Below are positions 1 to 6,584 of a stretch of 10,919 nt of DNA, in pieces; positions within the stretch are counted from its first letter, which is position 1; every line of letters begins with the position of its first letter. A model generated the notes under the pieces. It searched no databases and was not told the DNA's origin. It saw only the letters and a program-made list of their open reading frames with translations. A program made the position numbers and the translations under genes. Source of the stretch: Bacteroidales bacterium (GTDB lineage: Bacteria; Bacteroidota; Bacteroidia; Bacteroidales; JAADGE01); NCBI GenBank assembly GCA_024762915.1, contig JANTGL010000064.1:1-10919 (forward strand), in the 5' to 3' direction.

Positions 1-763
1 TCCTGAATATGATTTCCAACATTTCATATAAATCCGGATGTTTCTTTTTCAGAAGTTCGGGACGTTCAAAAAAATATTCGCTGATAACGGCAAAAAATTC
101 CGATTTATTCGTTGCTCCGTAAGGATTAATATCTGATTTACCTTCGTATATTTTATCAATTTCCTGTTTTACCAAATCAATCCAGGGTATGGCGTATTGT
201 TTTGACAGCAACAGTTCCGGAACACCGTCAATAACCCCGTCCGACTTATCAATCAAGTGAACAAACTCGTGAATTGCCGTATTTTTCTTATCTGTTTCAT
301 TTCTGAAACCGTTACGTAAACTCTGTCTCGATAAAATCATTTTACCTTCCATATAGCCCGAACCGACCATTCCCAATACGGATTTACCTGATGATATATC
401 AAAATTAGTATCAAAAGATGTCGGATATAAAAGCACTTCGTCCAAATTCAAATATTTCCATTCCGGAAATTCAAAAATCGGAATAACGGCGCTGGCGGCG
501 ATTAAAACTTTGTCAATTTCTTCAACTTCGGTTTTTATACCGGTAATTCGGCAGTTCAAGAGAAACTCTTGTATTTTATATTCAAAACGTTTTTTTTCTT
601 CTTCGGAAAGATTGTTATAAAAAATAACATTTTCGCTTAAAATTATTCTCCAATCAGGCGGAAACTCATTTTTAGGAATTTTCCAAGCGTTTTTCTTTTT
701 AATGTAGAGTATAACAATAATGAAAATTGCTATAAAAACGAATGCAATAATTTTTTGAAACAT
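1..763 (-). CDS. mtfA: MtfA-like zinc metallopeptidase (peptidase family M90), membrane-anchored, 3' end cut by window edge
   Basis: Reading the complement from the ATG at 763 gives 254 codons without a stop, then the window ends. The protein has HEFVH at residues 165-169, the HExxH zinc site, and SEFFAVISEYFFE at 221-233, which supplies the third ligand (probably E229). Both are hallmarks of the MtfA/DgsA family M90. In E. coli MtfA binds the glucose-PTS repressor Mlc and has peptidase activity; here neither target nor regulation is known. Family members are about 250-270 residues, so only a short tail should be missing. Residues 4-21 form one hydrophobic segment followed by KKK, so this copy looks anchored to the inner membrane with a cytoplasmic catalytic domain, unlike soluble E. 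coli MtfA. The ATG at 763 is chosen because it directly precedes that segment; there is no clear Shine-Dalgarno sequence. Family confidence is high; the symbol follows homology only. Confidence 0.88.
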   Translation of the reverse strand, partial: MFQKIIAFVFIAIFIIVILYIKKKNAWKIPKNEFPPDWRIILSENVIFYNNLSEEEKKRFEYKIQEFLLNCRITGIKTEVEEIDKVLIAASAVIPIFEFPEWKYLNLDEVLLYPTSFDTNFDISSGKSVLGMVGSGYMEGKMILSRQSLRNGFRNETDKKNTAIHEFVHLIDKSDGVIDGVPELLLSKQYAIPWIDLVKQEIDKIYEGKSDINPYGATNKSEFFAVISEYFFERPELLKKKHPDLYEMLEIIFR

Positions 764-781
764 ACCGAAATATAAATATGA

Positions 782-789
782 CAAAAATA
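782..789 (-). promoter_or_regulatory. possible -7 element of the mtfA-like gene
   Basis: The minus strand reads TATTTTTG, a match to the Bacteroidota -7 consensus TAnnTTTG, 18 bases before the ATG at 763. No convincing TTTG is found 19 bases upstream, so this is a weak call that rests on one element in AT-rich DNA. Confidence 0.25.
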
Positions 790-845
790 GAATTATTTAT
801 TGAATGTTTGATTTCAGAAAGAATTATAATTTTAATTTGCTCAGA

Positions 846-3086
846 TTAATACCTTCCGCTTAATTGCAAACTATAGAAACGTTGGGGCATTATGTTTCCC
901 GGGCGATCCATATATTCGGTATTTCCTGCGTTTTTAATTGCAATTGAAAGTTTTAAGTTTTTTTTCATTCTGTATGCCAAAAATACATCAAGCAAAAAAT
1001 AGGCTGTATTATTAGTCATCCAATAATCATAAAAACCCGGCAACAAACCTTCACGTGTTAACGGATTTAAAAAAACATTATCAATATTTAATACTTTTGA
1101 TTTATAATATGTATTAACACCTGCTTCAAAATTCTTAAAATTAGTGCTCAGAAATAATTTTGCCGTGTGTTTTCTTCTGTATTTCAAATAAATAATCTCA
1201 TTTGTATTGTTTGTTTCAATCGGATAAATATAAGTATATCCGCCGCCGAAATTAAAATGTAAGTTATTTAAATTTTTATGCAATAAAAACTCTGTTTCCC
1301 CGCCGTAAATCTTTGAATTTTCGATGTTTGAGGATTTAAAACCGAAATTCAATTCTTCGGTAATCGGATCCGGATAAATCCCGAAAACATATTCAATCAT
1401 ATCCGTATTTTCGGAATAAAAAAATGCAACATCTAATTTTCCTAATAATCTGTTTAATTTAATTCCTTGTTTTACACCAATTTCCGAGCTCCATCCGAAT
1501 TCAGGTTTTATTTCACTGTTCGGGAATATTTTTACGGCTCCCAAACTCGTATAAGCAAATTTTTCAGCAACGGAAGGATATCTGTAGCCCTGTCCGAAGG
1601 AAGCTCTTAAAAAAGTGGCTCGTCCCAATTTATAGTTCACTCCCGACCTGAAAATCGGAACAATTTTGTCAGAAATACCGTCAAGCGCATTATATTCAAT
1701 CCGTATTCCGGCACTAAACTTTAGTTTGGAAGATATTTTGTATTCCGATTGACTGTATGCAGAAATGTTATTTCCTGTATGATTGCCGTAGAATTCCGAA
1801 GTAATCTTACTGAAAATATCCGAAAAACCGAATATAACATTTAATTTTTCAAAGAATTTTCGATATAATTGATATTCTGCATAATCAGAAATTGGCAGAC
1901 TGTTATTTGATGAATTATCGGGATATTGATTATCCGAAATTTGCAGTCGCATCCGGATATCGTGCTTTGTCAAGTCATTTTTTGTATATGAAATGAAAGG
2001 ATCAACAGTAAAAAACACAGCTGTAAGTTCGGTAGCCGTAGCTTCATTTTGCTTCAGTGCACCCGTTTCCGCATTTTCCCATAATATAAAATCGGTTTTT
2101 TTGTTATATCCGCCCAAAAATCCTGTTCCGTATGATAATCCTTCGATTTTTTGACTGTGTTGCCTGATATTAACATTTAATCGGGCAAGTTTTTCGTCAT
2201 TTAATTTTCTGTAACCGTTATCCGATAATAAATTACTGCCTATACTTATTTCCGTATTTTTTATTTTTTGAGAAAAAGAAAACGATGCATCACTATACAT
2301 TCCCGGAAAATTTCGCCAAACCCAATCTTTATTTTTCGGTTTATCATATACTCCGGATAAAATTGTAAAATGTATTCGCGGAACGGTATCAACGCTTGCG
2401 CTTATAAAATTAATAACTCCGTTTAAAGCCGATGAACCGTACAAAACAGAAGATGCACCTTTTATAATCTCAATTTGAGCTAAATTCTCCGTCGGTAAAA
2501 ATTGCCATCGAATATTTCCGGCATCAGCAGATAAAACAGGCAGACCATTAATCAATGCCAAAACTCTGCTTCCCGCACCGTAACTGAACCCGCTTCCGCC
2601 TCTTATTGATGCCTGTCCGTCGATAACTTCAATTCCTTGTGTCTGTTTTATTATTTCCTCGGCATTTACAATGTGATTTTTTGTAATTTCAAAGGGTTTT
2701 ATAACATTCATTGAAACACTGAGTTCAGATACTCTTTTTTCTCTTTTATCGGCACTGACAACGACCTCATTAAGTTCGTTAATCTCCGGTTCCAAACCGA
2801 CAGATATATTGTTATCAATTCCAGGATTAATCTTAAAAGATTTTGTTACGGTTTGGTATCCGAATAAAATAAATGTAAGTTGTATTTTCCCGGTATCGCA
2901 AGAGAATTTAAAAAATCCGTTTCGATCGGTTACAACATTGTAATTATTACCGTAAATCACACTGACTTCAGTTAAAGGATGCTTTGTTTGATTATCAAAT
3001 ACATTTCCTTTAACGGTAACAGATTGATTTTGGGCAAAAAGCGAAAAAAACACTAATTGAAACAGAACCAAAGCTATATAACGCAT
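846..3086 (-). CDS. TonB-dependent outer-membrane receptor with carboxypeptidase-regulatory-like N-terminal domain
   Basis: This 746-residue protein is an outer-membrane, TonB-driven importer; its substrate cannot be read from sequence. Residues 1-19 are a signal peptide ending in FAQ. Residues 23-100 are a CarboxypepD_reg-like beta-sandwich common in Bacteroidota receptors. A TonB-box-like stretch (ELNEVVVSAD, 104-113) follows. The plug domain spans about 115-230, with IRGGSGFSYGAGSRVLALING-type signatures at 161-181 and the IEIIKGASSVLYGSSALNGV region at 205-224. The rest is a beta-barrel that ends in an aromatic residue (Tyr746), as expected for barrel assembly. The length and plug order resemble the BtuB/CirA/FepA-type group rather than the roughly 1000-residue SusC group, and no SusD gene is next to it. 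It starts 9 bp after the lipoprotein gene at 3096-3515, so the two are probably co-transcribed. The CDF metal exporter just upstream hints at a metal-related role, but this is inference. Confidence 0.93.
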   Translation of the reverse strand: MRYIALVLFQLVFFSLFAQNQSVTVKGNVFDNQTKHPLTEVSVIYGNNYNVVTDRNGFFKFSCDTGKIQLTFILFGYQTVTKSFKINPGIDNNISVGLEPEINELNEVVVSADKREKRVSELSVSMNVIKPFEITKNHIVNAEEIIKQTQGIEVIDGQASIRGGSGFSYGAGSRVLALINGLPVLSADAGNIRWQFLPTENLAQIEIIKGASSVLYGSSALNGVINFISASVDTVPRIHFTILSGVYDKPKNKDWVWRNFPGMYSDASFSFSQKIKNTEISIGSNLLSDNGYRKLNDEKLARLNVNIRQHSQKIEGLSYGTGFLGGYNKKTDFILWENAETGALKQNEATATELTAVFFTVDPFISYTKNDLTKHDIRMRLQISDNQYPDNSSNNSLPISDYAEYQLYRKFFEKLNVIFGFSDIFSKITSEFYGNHTGNNISAYSQSEYKISSKLKFSAGIRIEYNALDGISDKIVPIFRSGVNYKLGRATFLRASFGQGYRYPSVAEKFAYTSLGAVKIFPNSEIKPEFGWSSEIGVKQGIKLNRLLGKLDVAFFYSENTDMIEYVFGIYPDPITEELNFGFKSSNIENSKIYGGETEFLLHKNLNNLHFNFGGGYTYIYPIETNNTNEIIYLKYRRKHTAKLFLSTNFKNFEAGVNTYYKSKVLNIDNVFLNPLTREGLLPGFYDYWMTNNTAYFLLDVFLAYRMKKNLKLSIAIKNAGNTEYMDRPGNIMPQRFYSLQLSGRY

Positions 3087-3095
3087 CAGGTTTCG

Positions 3096-3515
3096 TTATT
3101 TTGGAATAAAAGTCATTCTGACTGCAGAAAAAACCGATAAGGTTGAATCTTTCGGAAAAGACGTCGTTAATTTTAATGACTGTTCCGTAAGTTCTTCAAT
3201 ATTTGTCGTAACCGGAAATTGCAGAGAATCGGATGTTATAACGATTGACTTTTCATCATCGGAAAAATTCCAAGTTCCGTTGATATCACCGACATAGCCG
3301 GTTCCGTCATCATTAAATTTGGTATCACCTTTAAACATCTCCAGCATTCCTCCGGGTCCGCTTTCATCTGCCCCGTCTGCCAATAAACTGTCCGCTTTCC
3401 AAATATGATTTGTTAAAAGGTTAAGATTATCCGAATTCACTTTATCCTTTTTGCAAGAATTGACAAAAGCAGCTGTAACTATAACAATTAAAGAAAATAA
3501 TATTACTTTTTTCAT
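3096..3515 (-). CDS. small lipoprotein, lipocalin-like fold suspected
   Basis: The product is 139 residues. Residues 2-3 are lysines, 4-17 are hydrophobic, and VNSC at 18-21 is a lipobox with the lipidated Cys at 21. KKDK follows rather than a clear outer-surface export signal, so the mature protein probably sits on the periplasmic face of a membrane. The mature part has HIWKADS near 37-43, a loop FNDDGTGY at 67-74, NGTWNF at 79-84 and a strand-rich C-terminus. This pattern is typical of the small lipocalin-like lipoproteins of Bacteroidota (W at the first strand, DGT turn, GTW). No ligand or enzyme residues are recognisable. It precedes the TonB-dependent receptor by 9 bp and is probably the first gene of that two-gene unit, so it may assist the receptor; this is inferred from spacing only. 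Confidence 0.75.
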   Translation of the reverse strand: MKKVILFSLIVIVTAAFVNSCKKDKVNSDNLNLLTNHIWKADSLLADGADESGPGGMLEMFKGDTKFNDDGTGYVGDINGTWNFSDDEKSIVITSDSLQFPVTTNIEELTEQSLKLTTSFPKDSTLSVFSAVRMTFIPK

Positions 3516-3552
3516 TTTATTTAAATTAAGTTTTATCAGATTATTCTATTTT

Positions 3553-3560
3553 CAAATATA
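3553..3560 (-). promoter_or_regulatory. candidate -7 element for the lipoprotein/TonB-receptor unit
   Basis: The minus strand reads TATATTTG, a full match to TAnnTTTG, 37 bases before the ATG at 3515. The region where the -33 element should be (about 19 bases further upstream) lacks a TTTG, so support is partial. The position fits a unit that starts independently of the CDF gene, whose stop lies 110 bp away. Confidence 0.4.
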
Positions 3561-3625
3561 ATGAATTTTCCGGAAACCGGTAATTATTTTCTTAATTTTA
3601 TTTTGTCAAATAGTAATTTTCAAAT

Positions 3626-4525
3626 TTAAGTATGTTCTGTATTAATGATACTTTTATTATCAGCTGTTGCAAATTCGGGCTGAATATTAAAATGATGAAT
3701 ATCCTTATCGTGCAAAACGGATTTTATCTTTGACAAAGTAAGTTCAAATTCACTGATGGAAATGTCTTTTTCGGTATCGATATGAGCTTCAAACAGCAGT
3801 TCATGTTCGTCGAGTTGCCAAACGTGGATATGATGTGCATTTTTAACACCTTCTATTGCACTTATTTCAGCTGCAATTTCAGAAATATTTATCTTTTCGG
3901 GTGTAAAAGCCATAAAAATCTTAATACTGTCTTTAAAAATTCCCCATGACATATAAATTAAATATATTGCAATGGCTACTGATAATGCCGGGTCTATCCA
4001 ATATACTTTAAAATACTTAACAGCAAAACCGCCGGCCAACACAGCGATTGAAGTTAACATATCAGTAAAAAGATGCAAATAAGCCGATTTCATATTCATA
4101 CTTCCTTCGGCATCTTTTTTAATCAGCAAAACGCTTAAACCGTTTAATAAAATACTTAATCCGGCAAGCCAAATAACAATGTTTCCGTTTACTTTTTCGG
4201 GTGAAATCAAGTGTCGGGTTCCTTCAACCAATAGAGTAATTGCGATACCGATCAGCATGGACGAATTTATGAAAGCGGCAAAAATTTCAGCTCGTTTATA
4301 ACCGAAGGTTTTGGTTTCGGTTTGTTCTTTTCCGGCTAATTTTCGAGCAGAATAACTGAAAATCAAAGAAAAAACATCGCTGAAATTATGAGCCGCATCT
4401 GATAGCAATGCCATACTGCCCGAAATAATACCGCCGATTATTTGTGCCGTTGTGATGAAAAGATTTAAAACTATCGTAATTCCGATATTTTTTGTTCTGT
4501 GTTCGTGATGATGATTATGCGCCAT
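3626..4525 (-). CDS. cation diffusion facilitator (CDF) zinc-type efflux transporter, CzcD/ZitB-like
   Basis: This 299-residue inner-membrane antiporter exports divalent metal, most likely Zn(II), possibly with Co or Cd, in exchange for protons. The cytoplasmic N-terminus is His-rich (HNHHHEH, residues 3-9). Six membrane segments follow. TM2 carries SDAAHNFSD with His46 and Asp50, and TM5 carries HLFTD with His151 and Asp155. This HxxxD/HxxxD pair is the tetrahedral zinc site of the CzcD/ZnT group, as opposed to the DxxxD of iron/manganese members. A KKDAEGSMNMKSAYLH stretch precedes TM5. The C-terminal cytoplasmic domain contains HHIHVWQL and IHHFNIQPE, the conserved dimerising metal-binding fold. 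Length is normal for the family. It is separated from the upstream ars genes by a strong terminator, so it is a separate unit. A TATCTTTC at 4542-4549 is a near match to a -7 element. Metal specificity is inferred from the four ligands. Confidence 0.95.
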   Translation of the reverse strand: MAHNHHHEHRTKNIGITIVLNLFITTAQIIGGIISGSMALLSDAAHNFSDVFSLIFSYSARKLAGKEQTETKTFGYKRAEIFAAFINSSMLIGIAITLLVEGTRHLISPEKVNGNIVIWLAGLSILLNGLSVLLIKKDAEGSMNMKSAYLHLFTDMLTSIAVLAGGFAVKYFKVYWIDPALSVAIAIYLIYMSWGIFKDSIKIFMAFTPEKINISEIAAEISAIEGVKNAHHIHVWQLDEHELLFEAHIDTEKDISISEFELTLSKIKSVLHDKDIHHFNIQPEFATADNKSIINTEHT

Positions 4526-4560
4526 TAAGGAATATTTTTCGGAAAGATACTAAGTTTTAT

Positions 4561-4596
4561 AAATAAATAAAAACAGACAGCCTTGCTGCCTGTTTT
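4561..4596 (-). terminator. intrinsic terminator at the 3' end of the ars/FmdE operon
   Basis: On the minus strand, arms at 4596-4585 (AAAACAGGCAGC) and 4581-4570 (GCTGTCTGTTTT) pair over 12 positions around a 3-base AAG loop. They are followed by TTTTTATTTATTT. The one non-Watson-Crick position is a G-U wobble in minus-strand RNA but would be an A-C mismatch in plus-strand RNA, so the hairpin is built for minus-strand transcripts. It begins 9 bases after the stop codon of the FmdE gene and before the CDF gene. Confidence 0.88.
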
Positions 4597-4604
4597 TATA
4601 TTTT

Positions 4605-5210
4605 CTAATTCGTTCCTGCGCAATCGATACAAACTTTTTTATCGGCTTTTACGCGTCCGTATTCCATAACGGTCATTTCGCCGCATTCTTCACATACAAA
4701 TCCGTTGAAAGTATGCACCGGTTCTTTCCAATTGTATTCAAAAACTTCAGAAACTTCCATAATTTTTTCCTCAGGTGCATTTATCACCATTTGGACCAAA
4801 GGTTCTACTATATCATCAGGTACTTTTGTAGGCGGAACGCCTTTTTCTCGATAATCAGTAAAAAATTTTGTTTTTTTGTTAGCAAGCATTACTTCTGCTT
4901 TCGGTGTTACACGTACGGCGCGGTTTGTTTTTTTATCTATGAGCGTAACACCCCATTTACCTTTATGTGTTTTTGTAATGTTTCCTTTTCCGAATGTACA
5001 ACCGGTAATCGTTTGAATACCGTCGGCAAAACATGTTGCACAATGGTTGTCGCCGAGTTCCAATATAGCATGCAAAGAACTGTCGCCGGTGCGTTCAACA
5101 CCTAATTTGTTTAGTGCTGCTGCACCTACTCTTAGGCCATTTGGCATTGCCGGACATTTGTGTCCGTGAAATTTTTGCCCGAATTCGAGCCAATCTTTTG
5201 GATTAATCAT
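4605..5210 (-). CDS. FmdE-family protein with C-terminal zinc ribbon
   Basis: This 201-residue cytoplasmic protein has an FmdE-like domain at about residues 8-155. It shows FHGHKCP at 14-20 (His15, His17, Cys19), then DNHCATC at 54-60, then ITGCTFGKGN at 68-77, a Cys/His set typical of the family. The C-terminus holds a four-cysteine zinc ribbon, CEEC at 173-176 and CIDC at 194-197. The family is named after subunit E of archaeal tungsten/molybdenum formylmethanofuran dehydrogenase. Many bacteria carry stand-alone copies without the rest of that enzyme, and their function is not established. Metal or thiol handling is plausible from the seven or more conserved Cys/His residues. The other dehydrogenase subunits are absent here. 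It is the last gene before the operon terminator and follows the rhodanese gene by 226 bp of repeats. The start gives the usual N-terminus a few residues before the FHGH motif. Confidence 0.87.
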   Translation of the reverse strand: MINPKDWLEFGQKFHGHKCPAMPNGLRVGAAALNKLGVERTGDSSLHAILELGDNHCATCFADGIQTITGCTFGKGNITKTHKGKWGVTLIDKKTNRAVRVTPKAEVMLANKKTKFFTDYREKGVPPTKVPDDIVEPLVQMVINAPEEKIMEVSEVFEYNWKEPVHTFNGFVCEECGEMTVMEYGRVKADKKVCIDCAGTN

Positions 5211-5220
5211 TTTTTTATAT

Positions 5221-5290
5221 TTAGATGTTAGTATTTAGATGATAGTATTTAGTGGTTAGTATTTAGATGTTAGAAATTAGAAATTAGTTA
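5221..5290. repeat. 7-bp tandem repeat, ten units of TTAGnnn
   Basis: From 5221 the plus strand divides exactly into ten heptamers: TTAGATG, TTAGTAT, TTAGATG, ATAGTAT, TTAGTGG, TTAGTAT, TTAGATG, TTAGAAA, TTAGAAA, TTAGTTA. Nine of ten begin with TTAG. A 14-bp higher-order unit (TTAGATGTTAGTAT) is visible in the first half. It occupies the leader of the FmdE gene, ending 10 bp from its start codon. Function is unknown. Confidence 0.9.
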
Positions 5291-5339
5291 ATTTTGATTA
5301 TCATTAAATCATTCATTATCAAATAAATATATCTAACAA

Positions 5340-5439
5340 TCAATTAATCAGCTAATCTGCAAAATCAACAAATCAACAAATCAACCAATCAGCTAATCAA
5401 CTAATCAACTAATCAACAAATCAACTAATCAGTTAATCA
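5340..5439. repeat. 8-bp tandem repeat, consensus TCAnnnAA, ending in the rhodanese stop codon
   Basis: Two octamers at 5340-5355 (TCAATTAA, TCAGCTAA) are followed by a 9-base interruption and nine octamers at 5365-5436: TCAACAAA twice, TCAACCAA, TCAGCTAA, TCAACTAA twice, TCAACAAA, TCAACTAA, TCAGTTAA. The next TCA (5437-5439) is the complement of the rhodanese TGA stop, so the array runs in register with the stop codon and extends downstream of the gene. On the minus strand the unit reads TTAGTTGA, which closes all three reading frames within a few units. The 50 bases between this array and the heptamer array show nothing recognisable. Confidence 0.92.
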
Positions 5440-5817
5440 AAGCGTTCGTTTATAAATTGCTCCCGGCTTCAAAACAGCTGCAAAATCTTCATTTCCGCCG
5501 GCAATCCATTTCGAATTTTCATAACCTTTTGATAATAAATAACTATATGCCCAAGCAGAACGCGTTCCGGAAGAGCAAAAAGCACCAATAAGTTTGTCTT
5601 TCGGCAGTTCGGTATATCTGTAGGGTAATTCTTCTATGGGTATATGTACGACTTTGATATTGAACAAATCGAAATTAAATTTTAATGTTTGAACTTCTTC
5701 TTTTGAACGGACATCAAGAAAAATTGCGTTTTCGGATTGCAGAAATTTTTCTGCGGAAATTTTATGTTTTCCGCTTCCGCAGAATGCCAAATCCATCTTT
5801 TTTAAAGTTGCTTCCAT
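5437..5817 (-). CDS. single-domain rhodanese (sulfurtransferase)
   Basis: This 126-residue cytoplasmic protein belongs to the rhodanese superfamily. AIFLDVRSKEE at 31-41 is the conserved first strand and Asp-Val-Arg turn. HIPIEELP at 58-65 matches the usual HIP motif, and FCSSGTRSAWA at 80-90 holds the active-site loop CxxGxR with Cys81 as the persulfide-forming residue. GYENSKWIAGGNEDF near 98-112 matches the closing GY...GG element. Such proteins move sulfane sulfur from thiosulfate or persulfides to acceptors. The start ATG lies 6 bp after the stop of the TauE/SafE permease gene, so the two are almost certainly co-expressed, which suggests use of a sulfur compound handled by that permease. 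An extra Cys13 lies in an N-terminal extension. Its stop codon is the first element of an 8-bp repeat array. Confidence 0.92.
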   Translation of the reverse strand: MEATLKKMDLAFCGSGKHKISAEKFLQSENAIFLDVRSKEEVQTLKFNFDLFNIKVVHIPIEELPYRYTELPKDKLIGAFCSSGTRSAWAYSYLLSKGYENSKWIAGGNEDFAAVLKPGAIYKRTL

Positions 5818-5823
5818 GATTAT

Positions 5824-6573
5824 TTATATTAGATTAATAACAATTTTCCAACTTAATTTTACAGCCATAATCAAAAGGATAACAGCTAATATTTTTTTTA
5901 CCGCTTGCGGATTTATTTTTTTTTGCATAAACATTGTTCCGAGTGTTGCTCCGAAAAATCCGGCAACTGAAGCAATGATTATTAATTTCCAATCGACATT
6001 TCCCATTGACCAATAAGTCAGAAATCCCGAAAAGGATGAAAAAGGAACCACAAAAGCCGTAATAGCGGCAATTTTTTTCGGATTAAATCCGAGCATTAAC
6101 ATCAAAGGAGAAATAATTCCGCCGCCGCCGATACCCAGCAATCCCGACAACAAACCGGCAAAAGTTCCGATTCCGGATAACCATACATAAGGTGTATCGG
6201 TTCTGTAAGTATCTTTTTCTTTTTTCTTATGAAATAAAAACATAAAACCGGAAAACAGCAGAAATGCTATAAAAATGATTAAGATTATTCGATTGGGAAA
6301 AAACTTTGAAATGTATGCCCCTACGATCGCAAACAAAAATGAAAAAATAATAATCGGAATACCGACTTTAAAATCCAATCTTTTTTGTTTTATATTTGAA
6401 ATACTTGCTCCGGTAAGACTGACAGTATTATAAAAAAGTCCGACGGGCTTTGCCACATTTACGGGTATTCCGAACGAAATCAATATCGGTATCAAAATAA
6501 TTGCAGCTCCGACACCGCCGAGTGCAAAAATAAATGCTGCAACAAATGATATGCCTCCAATTAACCAATCCAT
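5824..6573 (-). CDS. TauE/SafE-family sulfite/organosulfur permease
   Basis: This 249-residue integral inner-membrane protein has about seven or eight hydrophobic segments arranged as two related halves. The first half starts with ALGGVGAAIILIPIL at 17-31. The second starts with GLLGIGGGGIISPLMLML at 144-161, and the glycine-rich turn plus a following ISP/IPI is the family signature. AAITAFVVPFSS at 169-180 is the next conserved helix. Length (about 250) is typical. Members export or import sulfite, sulfoacetate, thiosulfate and related anions; substrate and direction are not predictable. It lies 11 bp after acr3 and 6 bp before the rhodanese gene. This places a sulfur transport and transfer pair inside an arsenic operon. 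The start is the ATG immediately before the first membrane helix. Confidence 0.9.
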   Translation of the reverse strand: MDWLIGGISFVAAFIFALGGVGAAIILIPILISFGIPVNVAKPVGLFYNTVSLTGASISNIKQKRLDFKVGIPIIIFSFLFAIVGAYISKFFPNRIILIIFIAFLLFSGFMFLFHKKKEKDTYRTDTPYVWLSGIGTFAGLLSGLLGIGGGGIISPLMLMLGFNPKKIAAITAFVVPFSSFSGFLTYWSMGNVDWKLIIIASVAGFFGATLGTMFMQKKINPQAVKKILAVILLIMAVKLSWKIVINLI

Positions 6574-6584
6574 TGTTTATTTTT

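Noticed and set aside
846..3515. SusC/SusD glycan uptake pair
   Set aside because: The receptor is about 750 residues, and its partner is a 139-residue lipocalin-like lipoprotein that lacks SusD features.
3570..3580. CCGG-AAA-CCGG hairpin as a terminator for the CDF gene
   Set aside because: The stem is only 4 bp with a 3-base loop and no U-run follows on the minus strand.
4713..5105. A 130-codon plus-strand frame opposite the FmdE gene
   Set aside because: It is antisense to a gene with conserved motifs, its composition is biased to Phe, Cys and Tyr, and it has no signals of its own.
5340..5439. CRISPR-like array
   Set aside because: The units are 8 bp in direct tandem with no spacers, and no cas genes are present.
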